64,000 bases of DNA from Turnera subulata (lineage: Eukaryota; Streptophyta; Magnoliopsida; Malpighiales; Passifloraceae). Below, piece after piece: positions 11,368 to 23,343 of the stretch; within the stretch, counting starts at the first letter, position 1; each line of letters starts with the position of its first letter. The notes under the pieces were generated by a model. The model searched no databases. It saw only the letters and a program-made list of their open reading frames with translations, and was not told the DNA's origin. Location of the stretch: NCBI GenBank assembly GCA_028386065.3, contig JAKUCV010002539.1, positions 1 to 64,000 of the forward strand. The letters are read 5' to 3'. The translations under genes and the position numbers were made by a program.

Positions 11368-12823
11368 TAAGTAGGCAGTAAAGGAGGAATGGTGGACTCC
11401 TTGGGAGGAACTGATTGCTTAGCACCTTTAGCACCTCTACCTCTACCTTTTCGAGGCTTAGCACCAGGCTTTTGCAGAATCTCAATACCCTCAGAGGGTT
11501 TAAAAGGAGGAGAAACTGCATTTCGAGCTGGTGAAGCAACAATAGAAGTAGAACAAGAAACCATCAAGGTAGGTGAAGCAATAGGCTTAGAGAGAGTCAC
11601 ATCAGAGGGAGCCACAACCTTTACAGGTAAAGGAAGAGAAATAGAATCCACTTGAACTGGAAGAAGATCATCAGAAACAACAATCTGTGGGTCAAGAACA
11701 GCCATGACATCAGACTCTAGGGCAACAGACTTAAAATCTGGAACAACCAGCTTAGGAATCCATTGAGTAGTAATTGGTTTAGCAGCAGTACAAGCAAGTT
11801 GATAATGTCCCCAGCACTTGCAGCGTTCACAAAATTCAGGCTTCCATGAATAAGACACATCAATTGTGCGCATATTGCCATCAAGATTAATAGGGAGAGA
11901 GTTAACAAGCGGCTTGGAAAAGTTAACCTCCACGCAGACATTTGCCCGATCAGAGAAGATCTTAGAGTAATCCTAGGTTGTATGCATTGGTTTTCCAATA
12001 GCGGTTGCTAGATAACTGAGCCCTTCACAAGTCATCAGCTCTGGGGGCACATGTCGCAACTGAACCCATACAAGGAAAGTATCTGCAGTGAAATCAACAG
12101 GCTCTATGGTGGAACTCCATTGACGAAGCAAAAGGGGAACACCTCCGATATGCCATGGGCCACCAAAAAGAGCTCGGGATAATGATGCTTCAGAGGGAAA
12201 ATGAAATAGGTACAGACTTGCTTTATAATGAGTAACTTAGACTGAGTCCTGTTTACCCCACATTTTGGAAGCCATGGCATTCATGACACCAATGTTTGGC
12301 GCAATACCCATGAACTGACCCACAAGACAGAGTGAAAATTTCTTTAACCCAATTTGGATCAAAGCAGGAGGAATTGCAAGTATGTGAGAAACATTAGTAA
12401 AAACAGGAGCAACAAATTGAAGAGGATGAACAACAGGTTTAGTATCACCCTTTGCCATAGATACCCAAGCGGGGGAGATGATGAATCTGGGCGAGTAGTA
12501 GAGTTGCCAGGTACTGGATTACCATTCGTGACTGAAGCATCGACAAGCGGCACAACTGGTACAGTAGAAATTACAAATACAGTCTCTTTCTCGATCAAGC
12601 TAGCCCTAACCCCCAAATCAGAGAGAGAATCAGGATTTACCGACACGAGAATAGAGCCAGCAACATTCTTGCCCTTGGAGGTAAGCTGTAACTGATTACC
12701 AGAAGCCTTTACCAGAGTAAGTCTCGAAAAATCCAGAACCGTGGAAGGTTTAGCACACAAATCCCCATTAAGAGCAACAATTGAAGAAGAGTAACTAGGT
12801 CGTGAACAATCATTGATGACCAT
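11367..12823 (-). pseudogene. LINE-A ORF1: DUF4283 and zinc-knuckle RNA-binding protein
   Basis: Plant L1 ORF1 proteins bind the element RNA. Starting at ATG 12823 (MVINDCSRPS), a Ser/Thr-rich N-terminus leads into a DUF4283-type region (LVGQFMGIAPN, MASKMWG) and then a CCHC_4 zinc knuckle CERCKCWGHYQLAC near 11800-11840. The C-terminus is basic (KPRKGRGRGAKG). It is broken by a frame change near 12440 and by in-frame stops at about 12237 and 11972. It ends at the TAA that overlaps the ORF2 ATG. Confidence 0.8.
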
Positions 12824-12965
12824 GGATGAGTGATAGGGAAGGAGAAGGGGAGAAAGGGAAAAGAAGAAGCAAACCGCGAGGATTTCCCGAGAAAATTTTG
12901 TTGAAGGAACTAAAATTTTCAGAGGAAACCGCTAGAGAGAGAAGCTCTCGCGGTTATGCCGATCA

Positions 12966-14150
12966 ATTTTGTCAAAGGATTCCTCAAATATGTTCAATAA
13001 CAAGCAAGCTCTTAATTTTTACCCTCATGAACATTATGCGTAATGAGATGAGAGAACTGCTCTAATGTAAGGATAAATAACTAAGGTGACAAAGGATCAG
13101 TTTGTCTCAACCCCTGAAGGAGTAAACCCACTAGTAGGAGTGCCATTCCGTAGTACATTCATTTGAGCGGATGAGACACAATGCAAGATCAGAGCAACAA
13201 ACTGGGAAAGGAAGCCAATGTCAATAAGAGTCTCTTCCAAGAAACCCTAATCCAACCTATCATAGGCCTTCTCAAGGTCCACTTTAATGGTCATGAAGCC
13301 TACGTAATACGCATATTCCGCATTGTATGAATGAGTTGTTGAGCAACAACAATATTATCAATAATATACCGACCCAGAACAAAACTGCATTGGAAAGGTC
13401 CAACCAAGCGAGGCAGGACTCCCTTGATATGGTTCACCAACACTTTGGAAACTATCTTGTACAACGATTGAACTTTTGGAATCAGAGTGAGAAAGGTTTC
13501 ATTAACATCACCAAAAGACTGAGATCCCGCAATGGCGTCCGTAACGAAACTAACAGCATCCTGCTTCACAACGGCCCACTATTTTCGGAAGAAACAAGCT
13601 TGGAAACCAACAAGACCAGGGGCCTTGAAAGCCTAGATCCAGTAGCCTGCACTCTTCGACCTAATCTCGGAATTCGACACATTGTGCTGGATTCGCAAGC
13701 GCACCACCCTATTCTTCAGAAGGAGATGTAAGCTCATTAAAGTCACCAATTAAAACCCAAGGCCTACGATTAGATTGTGGGAAAGCCAAAAGATTATCAA
13801 AACATTCCTGCTTCAACTGAGCATCAGGATTGACATACACCGCAGTACGAATCCAAGACCCTCTAGCCCGGTTTTGAATTTCAAGATGGATAAAGTCCAT
13901 ACCATTCCCAATAACCTGAACATCGCCACGTCCTCCTCGCCATAAAGCCCATAGACCACCAGAGAAATCCTGTGCTTCGACCCGAAAACTTTAGTCAAAA
14001 TCCCAAGAGGCAATAACCCGACCAGTAGCATCTCCACTAACTCGGGTTTTCTCAACCAAAACCAGTTGCAAGTGGTGAATACATCATATCAAAAACTGCT
14101 TCACGTGCTTTGGAGCTTCCAGCTCTCTGATATTCCAATATAGAGTCCGC
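12966..14150 (-). pseudogene. LINE-B ORF2 fragments: endonuclease and RT
   Basis: The endonuclease begins at about 14150 (MRTLYWNIRELEAPK) with in-frame stops. It continues to WVLIGDFNELTSPSEE near 13710, then jumps directly to an RT block (APG-VGFQA-FFRK), implying a large internal deletion. Remaining RT motifs are TFLTLIPKVQ, LYKIVSKVLVNHIKGVLP, FVLGRYIIDNIVVAQ, KVDLEKAYDRLD and DPLSP. A second small deletion removes the segment before LYKIVSK. The YxDD box is absent. Confidence 0.8.
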
Positions 14151-14189
14151 ATAGAAATATAGTAAAATAAAGGAACATGAAACTCAATA

Positions 14190-15860
14190 TGGAAGAAAAA
14201 CATACTAGAGAGTCATAGGGAGAGGCATCCCAAAGGACCTAGGAATGCCAACACCAACACCAACCTGTGCACCAAGAGCAGGCTCCACTATAGCCCATCC
14301 CGCAGCTGAATCCACTTGCATCGGAGAAAGCGAAGCATTGCTCAATGGAATAGAGGTGTCACCACCTCTATCTGGGGGTTCCAGAGGAGTCTCAAATGCC
14401 TGCAACTCATGGTTGACTGAAGACGAAGGTAAACCTGAGGAAGCACTTGAAAAAGGCACAAAAGCGGGAGGTCTAGCAGTCTCCTAGGGCAAAAAGGCCC
14501 GGTCATCCTCCATAGGTGCAATCATCGTCTACTTGACAGATGACTTGGGCATCACCCTCACAACTACACTTGGAGCAGAGTTTGCACTAGGGTGGTAGAC
14601 TTTAGGAATGGAAACAACCACTGTCATCGGAGCTTTACCTTTGGAGAGTGTACGAGTAACGTGATCCATACGTTTTGGGTTCTCTTTCCCATCAAAGCCG
14701 AGGGAGTTTCCACCGGATCAGTAGCCACCAAACTAACTTACTATATTTGAGGTTCACCCAGTATAGTAAAATGGGAGCCAGATCCCGTTTGTTTCTTGGC
14801 AAATTCATGAGAGCCGTTTCCTGCAGCAGGAACCTTAGGCTTACCCCGTTTCTTTTGTTGTGCAAGCATCCACAAGCCATGGTTTGAGTGCAGACAAGGT
14901 TCTACAGGTTCTGCAGGTGGTTCCTTAACCCTCTCCACTGAAGAAACCTATTGGTCTCCAATGACCATGTCCTTAGAAGGATCAGGATTGAAGGAACAAT
15001 GATCCAAGGTATGACCATACCTCCCACACATGTAACATGTAACAAACAGTGCTTAAGCCTTCATAAATAGTCCTCTAGATCCTCATTCAAAGACAAAGTT
15101 TGGAGACAAGAGGCTTGGTAAGGTCGACTTCCACACAAACCTTAGCAAACTTGGCCCCGGAGGACCTCAGAGTGACTTCATCTACCTTGATATGCTAACC
15201 CACACGACGAGCAATACGCAACAGAATATATTTATCATAATACTACTAATACAACTAAGAGAGATTCACCCAAACGATGGCTCGATCAATCACCGCTTCA
15301 TCAAGATCAAAACAAGGTTGCCAGCGTCGAACTATCAAGACGTGGTCTGCAATAATCCATGGTCCATCATAGAGTTCCCTATTATAGTCTAGATTATTAG
15401 TGAATTGCAACAGGTAGAAATCATTATCCATGTCCGCCATGATGATTTCCCCATGCGGTCTCCATTGATTCACAAGAGTATGATGCAGAAACCGGTACCC
15501 TACCCGCTTGCCTAACCACTTGACAACTAGAGTATCCTTCCATCGCCTATAGAAGCGCTTTTTGTCTCCATAGGTTAATCGGATCGTTGGAAGGTAAGGA
15601 TCACCATCCTCCTCATCATCAGAATCCGACGCCTCTAAGAAATAGCCCTCGTGTTCAGCTTCCACTGGCCATATATGAATTCTTCTGTCTCGGTTCCTCA
15701 GGGAACAAGCGATCCTAAGATGCGGTAGAAGAGGGTTCGCCCCCACTCTCCTTTGTCCGCATGACCTTCTTGTTGTTGCGTCCCTGCAAGTCAGCCTTCT
15801 CCATTGATAACTCAGTCAGATTAGTATTAGTAGAACCAGTAGTCACCGCCATGGAAAACC
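14190..15860 (-). pseudogene. LINE-B ORF1: DUF4283 and CCHC knuckle
   Basis: Starting near 15850 (MAVTTGSTNTNLTEL), the ORF shifts frame near 15740 into a well-preserved DUF4283 domain (15255-15746; RRWKDTLVVKWLGKRVGYR, LYDGPWIIADHVLIV). After further stops it shows a zinc knuckle CYMCGRYGHTLDHC near 15020-15060 and a proline/lysine-rich tail (14205-14940). It is an RNA-binding ORF1 of the same class as LINE-A but clearly divergent in sequence. Confidence 0.78.
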
Positions 15861-15925
15861 CTAAGCGAGCAGCCCACGAATGCATGGGTCCGAAGATTTC
15901 GGACAAGAAACCCTAGCAGAGCACT

Positions 15926-16609
15926 CTTCATTTTTCTAAGCCAATAACTGTTGCATCTAGTGTAATTGCCATTGTTACCTCCTCAGTAGAAGTTTTAGTT
16001 TACCACCGGGCCACATCCGTTCTCTCCACAACCCATTCATGATTGCAGCAATAAACAATTTGGTACGATCCAAGCTAGAACGGTATTTAATCATTATGAT
16101 TTCCGTCTTGCATAAATTCTACCGGCATGTATGTGAGTTACTAGTTATATAAACAGAAAACTGAAATCTTTTTTAGGATTTTTATTCAATCTAAAAAAAT
16201 AAGTTACTCAATAAATCCAAAAAAAATAGTGCTTTTTCTTGGCTTCAAATAGTTTAACTCTGATCTTTATTCAAGCACTTGGAGTAATAAAAATTGTATA
16301 TCTATTTATTATATCTTATTTTGGAACTAAACAACATGAGAAATTAAATAGAATATGGGAAATAAATAATAAATAATTTTTGACAAAATTGGCCTATGGT
16401 GTCATCTCTTTATTGGTCAACCTGTTATAACTGGGGAATTGGACGACATTGGTTGATTTTTATCAAGTTAGGGGATAACATTTTTCAAATTGAGAGAGAA
16501 AAGACATAAGCATTGAAATCATATGTCATTTAACCTTAAATGTATATATAGGCTATGATGAGCATCTAAAACCAATTCAAAGGATGATAAGGCTTTGCTT
16601 TTTGTGCAG
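15926..16609. other. Gap between LINE-B and CYP81 exon 2; intron remnant
   Basis: No gene is supported. The right end (about 16555-16609) resembles the 3' end of the intron in the second CYP81 copy (GAGCATCTA, CAATTCAAA, GATGA, then the TGTGCAG acceptor), so at least this part is an old P450 intron. The expected exon 1 is absent. Confidence 0.5.
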
Positions 16610-17224
16610 GTTCTATTTCTTGCAGGAACAGACACAACTGCAACCACTCTAGAGTGGGCAATGTCCAACATACTTAACCACCCAAATGTGCTAAAGAAAG
16701 CTAAGGAAGAATTAGACACTCAAGTTGGTCAGCATCATCGACTCATAGATGAATCAGATTATCCAAACCTTCAATACCTTCAGAGCCTCACTTATGAAAG
16801 TTTGCGATTGTACCCAACAGCTCCATATCTACTTCCCCACTCATCTTCTGATGGGTGTACCATTGGAGGATATTACGTGCCACAGGATACAATTTTATTT
16901 GCAAATTTATGGTCCATACATAGAGATCCTGAGTTATGGGATGACCCAACAAAATTTAAACCTGAGAGATTTGGAGATCAACAGAAAGTTGAGTCAAGCA
17001 AGTTCTTGCCATTTGGGTTGGGGAGAAGAGCTTGCCCTGGAGACGGTTTGGCCAAGAAAGTCATGACCCTGACTTTGGGTTCTTTGGTTCAATGCTTTTG
17101 CTGGGAAAGAGTCAATGGCCATGAAATTGATTTCACTGAGAAATCAAGAGTAGTCATGAGCAAACTTGAACCATTAGAATTAATGTGTAAAGCTCAGCCA
17201 AATTTGGAGATCCTTCTCTCCTAG
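16610..17224 (+). pseudogene. CYP81-type cytochrome P450, exon 2 only
   Basis: Encodes the C-terminal heme-binding half of an ER-anchored P450 monooxygenase of the CYP81 type, a family that oxidises specialised metabolites. The exon starts after a TTTGTGCAG acceptor and has an open frame to TAG 17222-17224. Motifs: I-helix AGTDTT, K-helix ESLR, PERF, and heme loop FGLGRRACPG with the cysteine ligand. This exon is undamaged, but exon 1 (membrane anchor, proline hinge, substrate-recognition segments) is missing; LINE sequence lies to the left instead. It is clearly paralogous to 28505-29116. It is most likely a gene fragment. Confidence 0.85.
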
Positions 17225-19297
17225 GCTGCCCAAAAATTATTATGTATACTCAGGAGTGAACACAGGGGTGAATAATGCCAGAGGTGATTTAATAACTATA
17301 TTAATTTTTTTTTGGAAAATAAAAATTCCTCATTGGTCAAATACATGTATATGGGTCTATACTATACATTACTTATTACTCTTCGGCCTTGTTCTTTTTA
17401 GAAGGGGATACATGACTATTGACTCTTATATTCCAATAGATAGCAATAAGCGTGGTTGTTAAAACCGGAGCAGCCGCCAGCCTGGCCTGTTCAACAGGGT
17501 AAGAGGCACCCAAAGGCCAGGCCAGTCCAAAATGCCTTCCAATTCTTATGGACTAATGAGCCAGCCAATTCTGTTCGGGCTTTTTGGGTTTTTTTTTTTT
17601 ATTTTTTTAAAACCTGGACCAGGTTCTTTCAGTTTATGAGAATTTTTTTAAAAGAAAAAGTAAAGTATCCTCTTACTTCTTAAATCAAGAGGAATAAGTA
17701 ATCCTTTTGACCGCTATTCACCCTACTCAAATACCTAATTCTCTTTACTCTACGCTAGGCCGAGTGGATGGTTGGGCCTGATTTAGCAACCAAGACAATA
17801 AGGTAGAAATTTAAACCTACATCAGTGAAAGTGAATATAACCAGCTGGAAGAACTTTATAGTGTGTTTCCATAAAAAAAAAAAAAAAACTTTATAGTGCT
17901 GCTTTACCAAAAGGAAAAAGTCATTGTTATTAGAATTGGTCCAGCTGAGTCAGTTCGATCAAGTTGTGGCCTAGAACCCAATCCAGGTTTTTTTACATAG
18001 TTATAGTGGATATGTAATTGATGTGGAAAATATTGGTTGAACTAATTGGTTTTTCTATTGACGTAGTTAAATTGGGAAAAAGTTTTGAACTGGGGGATCT
18101 CTTTTACATCATAAAAATAGCATTCTCATTTTTCTTATTTTTCATGCCAATTTTATTTTTTCATAGTAAATTTTTACTTCTAGACTTTATCTTAATATTT
18201 ATTGGATTGAAAAAGAAGATATAAATGTTGTGTCATTTTTTAAACATGTGGTTAATGTGAACGTGGGATTCTGTGGCTAAAACATATGTAATGATAATGA
18301 AAAACAAACAGTATATGTTAGCTTATATTAACAGATAATGTTATATATGATTATTGTTGCAAATATGTCACATAGTCGGGGCCACTTGCTAACCAATTGA
18401 ACGAACGCAACAAATGGAGCAAGTTTAGAATATGTAGTTGGCTGTAAAAAATGGCCCCATATTACTGATGTGATACCAAAAAAGTTGCCACAAAATCATC
18501 AAATCTCGCTAGTCAAAAAGACCAAAATATGAAAAACATAATAAATAGAGGGAAGAAATCCAATCAAATTAAGTCTCTACGTCAATCAACTTACACATTT
18601 ACCATTTCTCTTTACTTTACTATATTTTTTACTTTTCCTTGCACCTAGGAGTAGTTGTAACTTAGCAAGTCATAGCCCTCAAGTAGCCTACAGATCTTGA
18701 CCCAAAGCTAGATCTAGGAAGTACGACCTATCGAGTTATCTACATATTTTCCCAATGGCAGGTATCTAGGCACCCTGGTCTAGGTATTTGTCGCCCTGGA
18801 CAAATATTTAGGCCCTCTCTTTGACCCGAAAAAATTAGTCCACAGACAGGTATTTCGGCCTGCACTAGCCCATCCATTGGTCACTCTCAAAAGCCCGGCC
18901 CAGGAAGCATGCAATATCATTCATCTAGCCCAACAGTGGCTAGACATGACAATGGAGGGTTGCATAGTTTGCACAATTCGCAGCAAACAAAATGTTGAAC
19001 CCGACATGAGACGTGTCCCAATACTCTTGGGCAAATTACAACAAGAAAACCCTAGATCTTGTATGAAGAGCAAAGATTTCGAAAAGAACTCGGCAAGACT
19101 GTCACTCATCAGAAAGTGAGTCTGTTCAAAAGTAAGTCTAAAGGCCTACATATAAATGGCGATAATAGATCACATAAGCCTTAGGACTCATCAAGATCCA
19201 AAGGCTAACTCAAGAGATCCTAAGGTCTCAAGGCGCAGATGCCTCAAGTCCATCACAAATGGCTCATATAGATTTAGGTTTCCCTACTATTTTTGAT
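17225..19297. other. Non-coding sequence after the P450 fragment
   Basis: No gene is supported. It contains T- and A-rich runs and a tiny retroposed insertion at 17852-17898. The part from about 18600 may be leader or LTR sequence of the Gypsy relic that follows, but I could not confirm this. Confidence 0.4.
17852..17898 (+). mobile_element. Extremely short poly(A) retroinsertion with 12-bp TSD
   Basis: Direct repeats AACTTTATAGTG (17852-17863 and 17887-17898) flank only 23 bp, TGTTTCCAT plus a poly(A) run. This is the signature of a LINE-type insertion truncated almost to its tail. Confidence 0.6.
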
Positions 19298-19867
19298 TAG
19301 ACCTGACAATTCGTGTTGACGGGTCGGGTTTGTGTCGATTTAACAGGTAAACGGATTTCAATTTCTCAACTCGTACATGACCTATTTAATATTCTTGTCG
19401 TGTCGTGTTAACCCATTTATAATCGTGTCGTGTTCAGGTTGACCCAAGGGTTACCTGTTAACTCTAGGAATTCTACAAATTTATTTGGAGCTTGTCTGTT
19501 TTGCACATTTTTCAAGCAAATAGGTATTTAATTAGCTTTTTTATATATAAAATTTAATTATAAATTGTAGAATCATAATACAAAATTATTTTAAATCAAA
19601 TATAGCAATAATTTTTGATAATTTTAATAATCTTGGCCTTAAATATTTAATAAGTCATGTATTAAATCAATAAAATATATAGACCTTAAATATAATCGGG
19701 TCATAAATAGGTACCCACCGCGATCTGACCTACTCATTTTTGTGTCGTGTCGGGTCAACCCCTTTAATTAAATGGGTTGAAAATCTCTGATCTATACCTG
19801 CTAATTTTGTGTCAGGTTCGTGTCGTGTTGTCGTGTCGAAACCTGTTTTGCTAGATCTATTTTCGAT
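19290..19867. mobile_element. hAT-type MITE, family 'TAGACCTGGCAA', copy 1
   Basis: The element spans 19298-19859 with ends TAGACCTGACAATTCG and GTTTTGCTAGATCTA (imperfect inverted repeats). Flanks TTTTTGAT (19290-19297) and TTTTCGAT (19860-19867) form an 8-bp duplication with one mismatch. Subterminal GTGTCGTGTCGGGT-type repeats occur at both ends. The same family recurs at 30707-31287 in better condition. Confidence 0.85.
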
Positions 19868-20620
19868 AACGGTAGTGCAGAACGTTCTGGTCTCCAGTGT
19901 GGACTACACTCGCTTGGGGAAGCCCAATCCCACTTGTCTAGGGAGAAATAGAGGTAGCTCACACTATAATAACAAGCATTTTAGATTCCTTAATTTTGTG
20001 TTGTAACCACCCAAAACTTTTCTCCCGAGGAGCTTAGATGATCCATCAGCAAGTAGAGCTTAATGTTTTACGTTTTATGGCGGTGAAGAAATACCCTGAT
20101 GTCCAAGCCTCTAGTTTTATCCAGGAAAACATCACATAGGCCAATATCATGACATTAGCCGTTACCTTGGAGGCTAATGCCCACCGTGTATAGCAGGAAT
20201 CTGAACCCCGTATCATACAAAGATTTGAGGTGATATGGCAATTGATGGAAAGGTAACTTGATAAGTTTTAACAAGTATTCGATGTGGCAATCTCACATTG
20301 AGTCGTACCTATTCCACCACAATTGACACAACAACAACAATGTGTACCACATTTGGTATTGCACGCAACACAACCGGCGGTGCAATTTTAGATATCGCCA
20401 CCACAAGGAGTTCAGCAACTGAGGACGCCTACTATGTAGTTTGCACCTTTTAACATCCCGTAGCCAGTAGTGGCACATATTTCCACCTTGGACCAGTAAA
20501 CGTCCAGGAGGCACACCCTCAACCTTATGTCCCGACACCACTACCAGAGCAAAATACGGTAAACCTGAACAACCTTCTTTAGAAACACGCCTCGACACAC
20601 ATACGGTAAACCTTATCTTC

Positions 20621-22596
20621 CCTAGTGATATGTGTGCATATCAAATATTAATTAGAGCATAAAATATCCTTTTGGTTGAGCATTTAGTAGGATCATGTAT
20701 TTTATTTGCAATTTTAGTTTAGCTTTCACTAGCATTGCCTTTACTAATTCATTTTTTCTTTCAAGTACTTTTTTATGCAAAAGAATCCATTTCTTATGGA
20801 TTTCAAGCTCTTTAAGGAATTATGGAAGAATTGAGGCTGATTTGATGAAGATTTCCTGTCAAAGAGTTCTCAACAAACTGGCACTATCTGTGACGAATGT
20901 CTGCCAAATAGGGTGACTCTGCTGCAATCTGCAAAACAGCACCTAAATTTTTTGCATCAAGCTTGTTGGATAGTTATTTGGAGATCTATTAAGTCACCGA
21001 CTTAAGGACACTCATATTAAAGAAAGAAACCTACTGCTGATAATAAAGAAAGAATCATAGAAACATTAATTTCGAGAATTTAGCCACCCGAGCTAACTTC
21101 TAAAATTTAATACTAAGGTTTTCGAAAGGATAAAAAGAATAATTCGATAACAGTACGAGACACTTCTGATTTTTTATGATAGCCGCTGCAATCTGAAGGC
21201 AAAGAGCTTTTTGTGAAGTTCTTGCTTGGTTTTATTTTCGGTTTTTTGTTATGAACAATTCTCCATGTTTGTTTTCTAATTAGTTATGAACTAAATAAAA
21301 TTTTTTAGAACGAAGGAATGTATCTACTCAATAATTTTATGGTTTGATTACTCCTCGAATAGTTTATTTTTATTTGAATTCTTGATTGATTTATGTTTGT
21401 TTGATCCAAGATTAGAGACCGGCCATCTTTAATACTTGTCTTAGATATTAAACTAAGTATCGACAGGCAGGGGCGGATCCAGGGGGCCGGACCCTCCCTA
21501 AAAGTTTCAATTTATATTTTTATGGTAAGTTTATATCAAAGAAAATGAGTAGTTCTCTGGTATAACATGTTTTGTTTCCCTTAACAGCCTAGGTTCGATT
21601 TGCATCTATGATGTTTCATCCAGCATTATTTTGGTTTTTTTCTCTGAATCCTAAATCGATTCAGAACAATGACTTTTTCATTTTTTTCCTCAAACCACAA
21701 CCATTTGTTTTATTTTCAAATTTGTATAGGCTTTAATTTGATATGGTAACAAACTTAGTTTTCATCCAACATTATTTTGGTTTTTTTTTCTCTAAATCCT
21801 AAATCGATTCAGAAAAATGAATTTTTAATTTTTTTCCTCAAAACACAACCATTTGTTTTATTTTAAAATTTGTATGGGCTTTAATTTGATATGGTAACAA
21901 GTCTAACTTATTATTTAGTGGTTTAATATTCCTTAAATTAGTTTCTGAATCCCAAATCTTTTTACATTTATTTTGTTTTATTTTCTTGTATTATGTTATA
22001 TCATTTTTATTTAGTGGCCCCTCTAACTTTAAATCCTAGATCCGCCCTTGCCGGCATGAGACATTTAGTGCTGGAACATCATAAATCAACCTTAATATAG
22101 GTGCTGAAAGGCTGCAGGTTATTGTGGAATTTGTAACAACGTGAACTTCGTTGCTCTTAGGAATAAGTTTAATCTACGAGAGTGATTAGATTGACCTCTG
22201 AGACTAGATTATACTTCCAAAAGTTGATAATCTTACCTTAGGTTGATACCCTTCAAGAAATCAAATAGAAAGCTGTAGGTTTTGGTTGACATTGTCACCA
22301 TGTCACAGACATATAACAAAGTCACCTTTTTGACAAATCTGGGAGGATAATTAAGGAATGAGAGGGTAGAGTAGTGAACCTCGATTGATTTAGATCTTCT
22401 ATAATCTGATTTCTCGTATTATTTACTGGTATTTGTCATTTATTACTATTGTTTATTACAATCTTCAATCATAAACCCTCAATCCATTATTTCTTTTTAT
22501 TACTTTCAGCCTAACGGATTGAGTCTGTGTCTAGTCCCTGTAGATACGACCTTGTGTGCTACTACGTTCTGTACGCTTGTAGTACACATCACCTGG
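20621..22596 (+). mobile_element. Solo LTR of a Tat/Athila-type Gypsy element
   Basis: The LTR runs 20626-22591. It begins TGATATGTGTGCAT and ends with the conserved-looking LTR tail CTAGTCCCTGTAGATACGAC ... GTACACATCA. No TGGCGCC primer site follows, so it is solo. Flanks CCTAG and CCTGG suggest a 5-bp duplication with one mismatch. The termini parallel those of the LTR array at 50768-56288 (TGATGTGCATG start; GTCCCTGTGATTCGACC near the end), so it belongs to the same broad lineage. It carries a MITE at 21468-22050. Confidence 0.75.
21468..22050. mobile_element. hAT-type MITE nested in the solo LTR
   Basis: The ends CAGGGGCGGATCCAGG and, inverted, CAAGGGCGGATCTAGG form a 16-bp terminal inverted repeat with two mismatches, a common plant hAT MITE terminus. 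The flanking 8-mers match poorly (TCGACAGG and CCGGCATG), so the duplication has decayed. The interior holds a direct duplication with a period of about 146 bp (21615-21903). Confidence 0.75.
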
Positions 22597-23057
22597 ACTA
22601 ATCAATGTTTTCCTTTCCATGCCAGAATTTATTAATTTTCTAGAGAAAACCGCTAATCTATGGTCAAGCATATTGCTAAGGTCATAGCCCAATGCAGAGA
22701 TTTGGGAACTAGTCAGGAACATAAGCTTTTGCTTGTTTGGAGATTCCCTGATTGGAACAGCCTTCTATTGGTATTCGACACTCACCCTTAGAACCATTAG
22801 GTCTTGAGGGGCAATGGAAGAAACAAGTCGTGAGAATGGTCACCCACGGAGTCCTACAGGAACTCCGAAATAAAATAATGAGCTAAAAGGTTCTGTGATA
22901 TATCTCACCTCGATATGAAAAATTACAACTCTCACTCCCATTCAAAGTTCAATAACAAGAGTTCCTATTACAAGGAAGTTGCTAACATATGGGGCTGTAG
23001 GATACAACTACGACTGGCTTCTATCTATTCTATTTAATGTCATAGTTTCTTTTCTAC

Positions 23058-23316
23058 TTCAATAAACACCAATCGATTGATATGAATGGAGCTCTGCAAT
23101 CAATGAATGGGACAAGTTGATATAAAAAATTATGCACCTCTCCTTGTCTGCAACCGTAATGCATGGAATCATCTGAAAAATTCAAAGTCATCTAAATATT
23201 TGAAAACAATCTCAACATTTTCATATTAATAGGAAAACTAAATAACTCAATTTGGTGTGAGTAAAGGACAAGAGAAGCGTCAGCTCGCTTATAGTTGGAG
23301 CTGCAATATATATATA
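23058..23316 (+). repeat. Duplicate of CYP81 upstream DNA (copy 1, left part)
   Basis: This segment (AATAAACACCAATCG-type start, ATGGGACAAGTTGATAT, TAATAGGAAAACTAAATAAC, CTCAATTTGGTG) is repeated with modest divergence at 26391-26656, directly upstream of the CYP81 gene at 26883. It stops abruptly at a Helitron-like terminus at 23317. Its continuation appears to be 26127-26193. Confidence 0.8.
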
Positions 23317-23343
23317 CTAGCTAAGTGCCCGAGCGTTGCTCGG
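23317..23343 (-). mobile_element. Helitron-like 3' terminus
   Basis: Read on the minus strand, a 6-bp-stem hairpin (CCGAGC AAC GCTCGG; 23329-23343) is followed by CACTTAG and a terminal CTAG, then T. This is the CTRR-plus-hairpin ending of Helitrons with insertion between A and T. The element would extend rightwards. A convincing 5' TC end was not found. Confidence 0.5.

Larger units (their letters stand above)
9436..12965 (-). mobile_element. LINE-A, plant L1-type retrotransposon, 3'-truncated
   Basis: A non-LTR retrotransposon on the minus strand: a 5' leader (about 12965-12824), ORF1, then ORF2 with endonuclease and part of the reverse transcriptase. It stops at 9436, exactly at the hAT terminus. 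The rest of the RT, the zinc-finger region and the poly(A) end are missing. Confidence 0.85.
12966..15925 (-). mobile_element. LINE-B, degraded plant L1-type retrotransposon
   Basis: A second, older LINE in the same orientation. ORF1 (right) is followed by ORF2 pieces. It is cut off in the middle of the RT where the 5' leader of LINE-A begins (about 12966), so LINE-A probably inserted into or beside it. Internal deletions remove much of the endonuclease-RT linker. Confidence 0.78.
20039..23050 (+). pseudogene. Ty3/Gypsy gag remnant, interrupted by a solo LTR
   Basis: Fragments of a retrotransposon gag (capsid) frame, heavily damaged. The part after the solo LTR reads like the Retrotrans_gag domain: pieces such as SLIGTAFYWYSTL and NAEIWEL near 22690-22790. 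The part before it includes a Gln/Pro-rich stretch (20290-20580). The frame is full of stops. The solo LTR at 20626-22591 lies between YGKPYLP-like and FPFHARI-like segments that would be contiguous without it. Confidence 0.6.

Noticed and set aside
16610..17224. Functional cytochrome P450 gene
   Set aside because: Only the heme-binding exon is present. The membrane anchor exon is absent and LINE sequence lies upstream.
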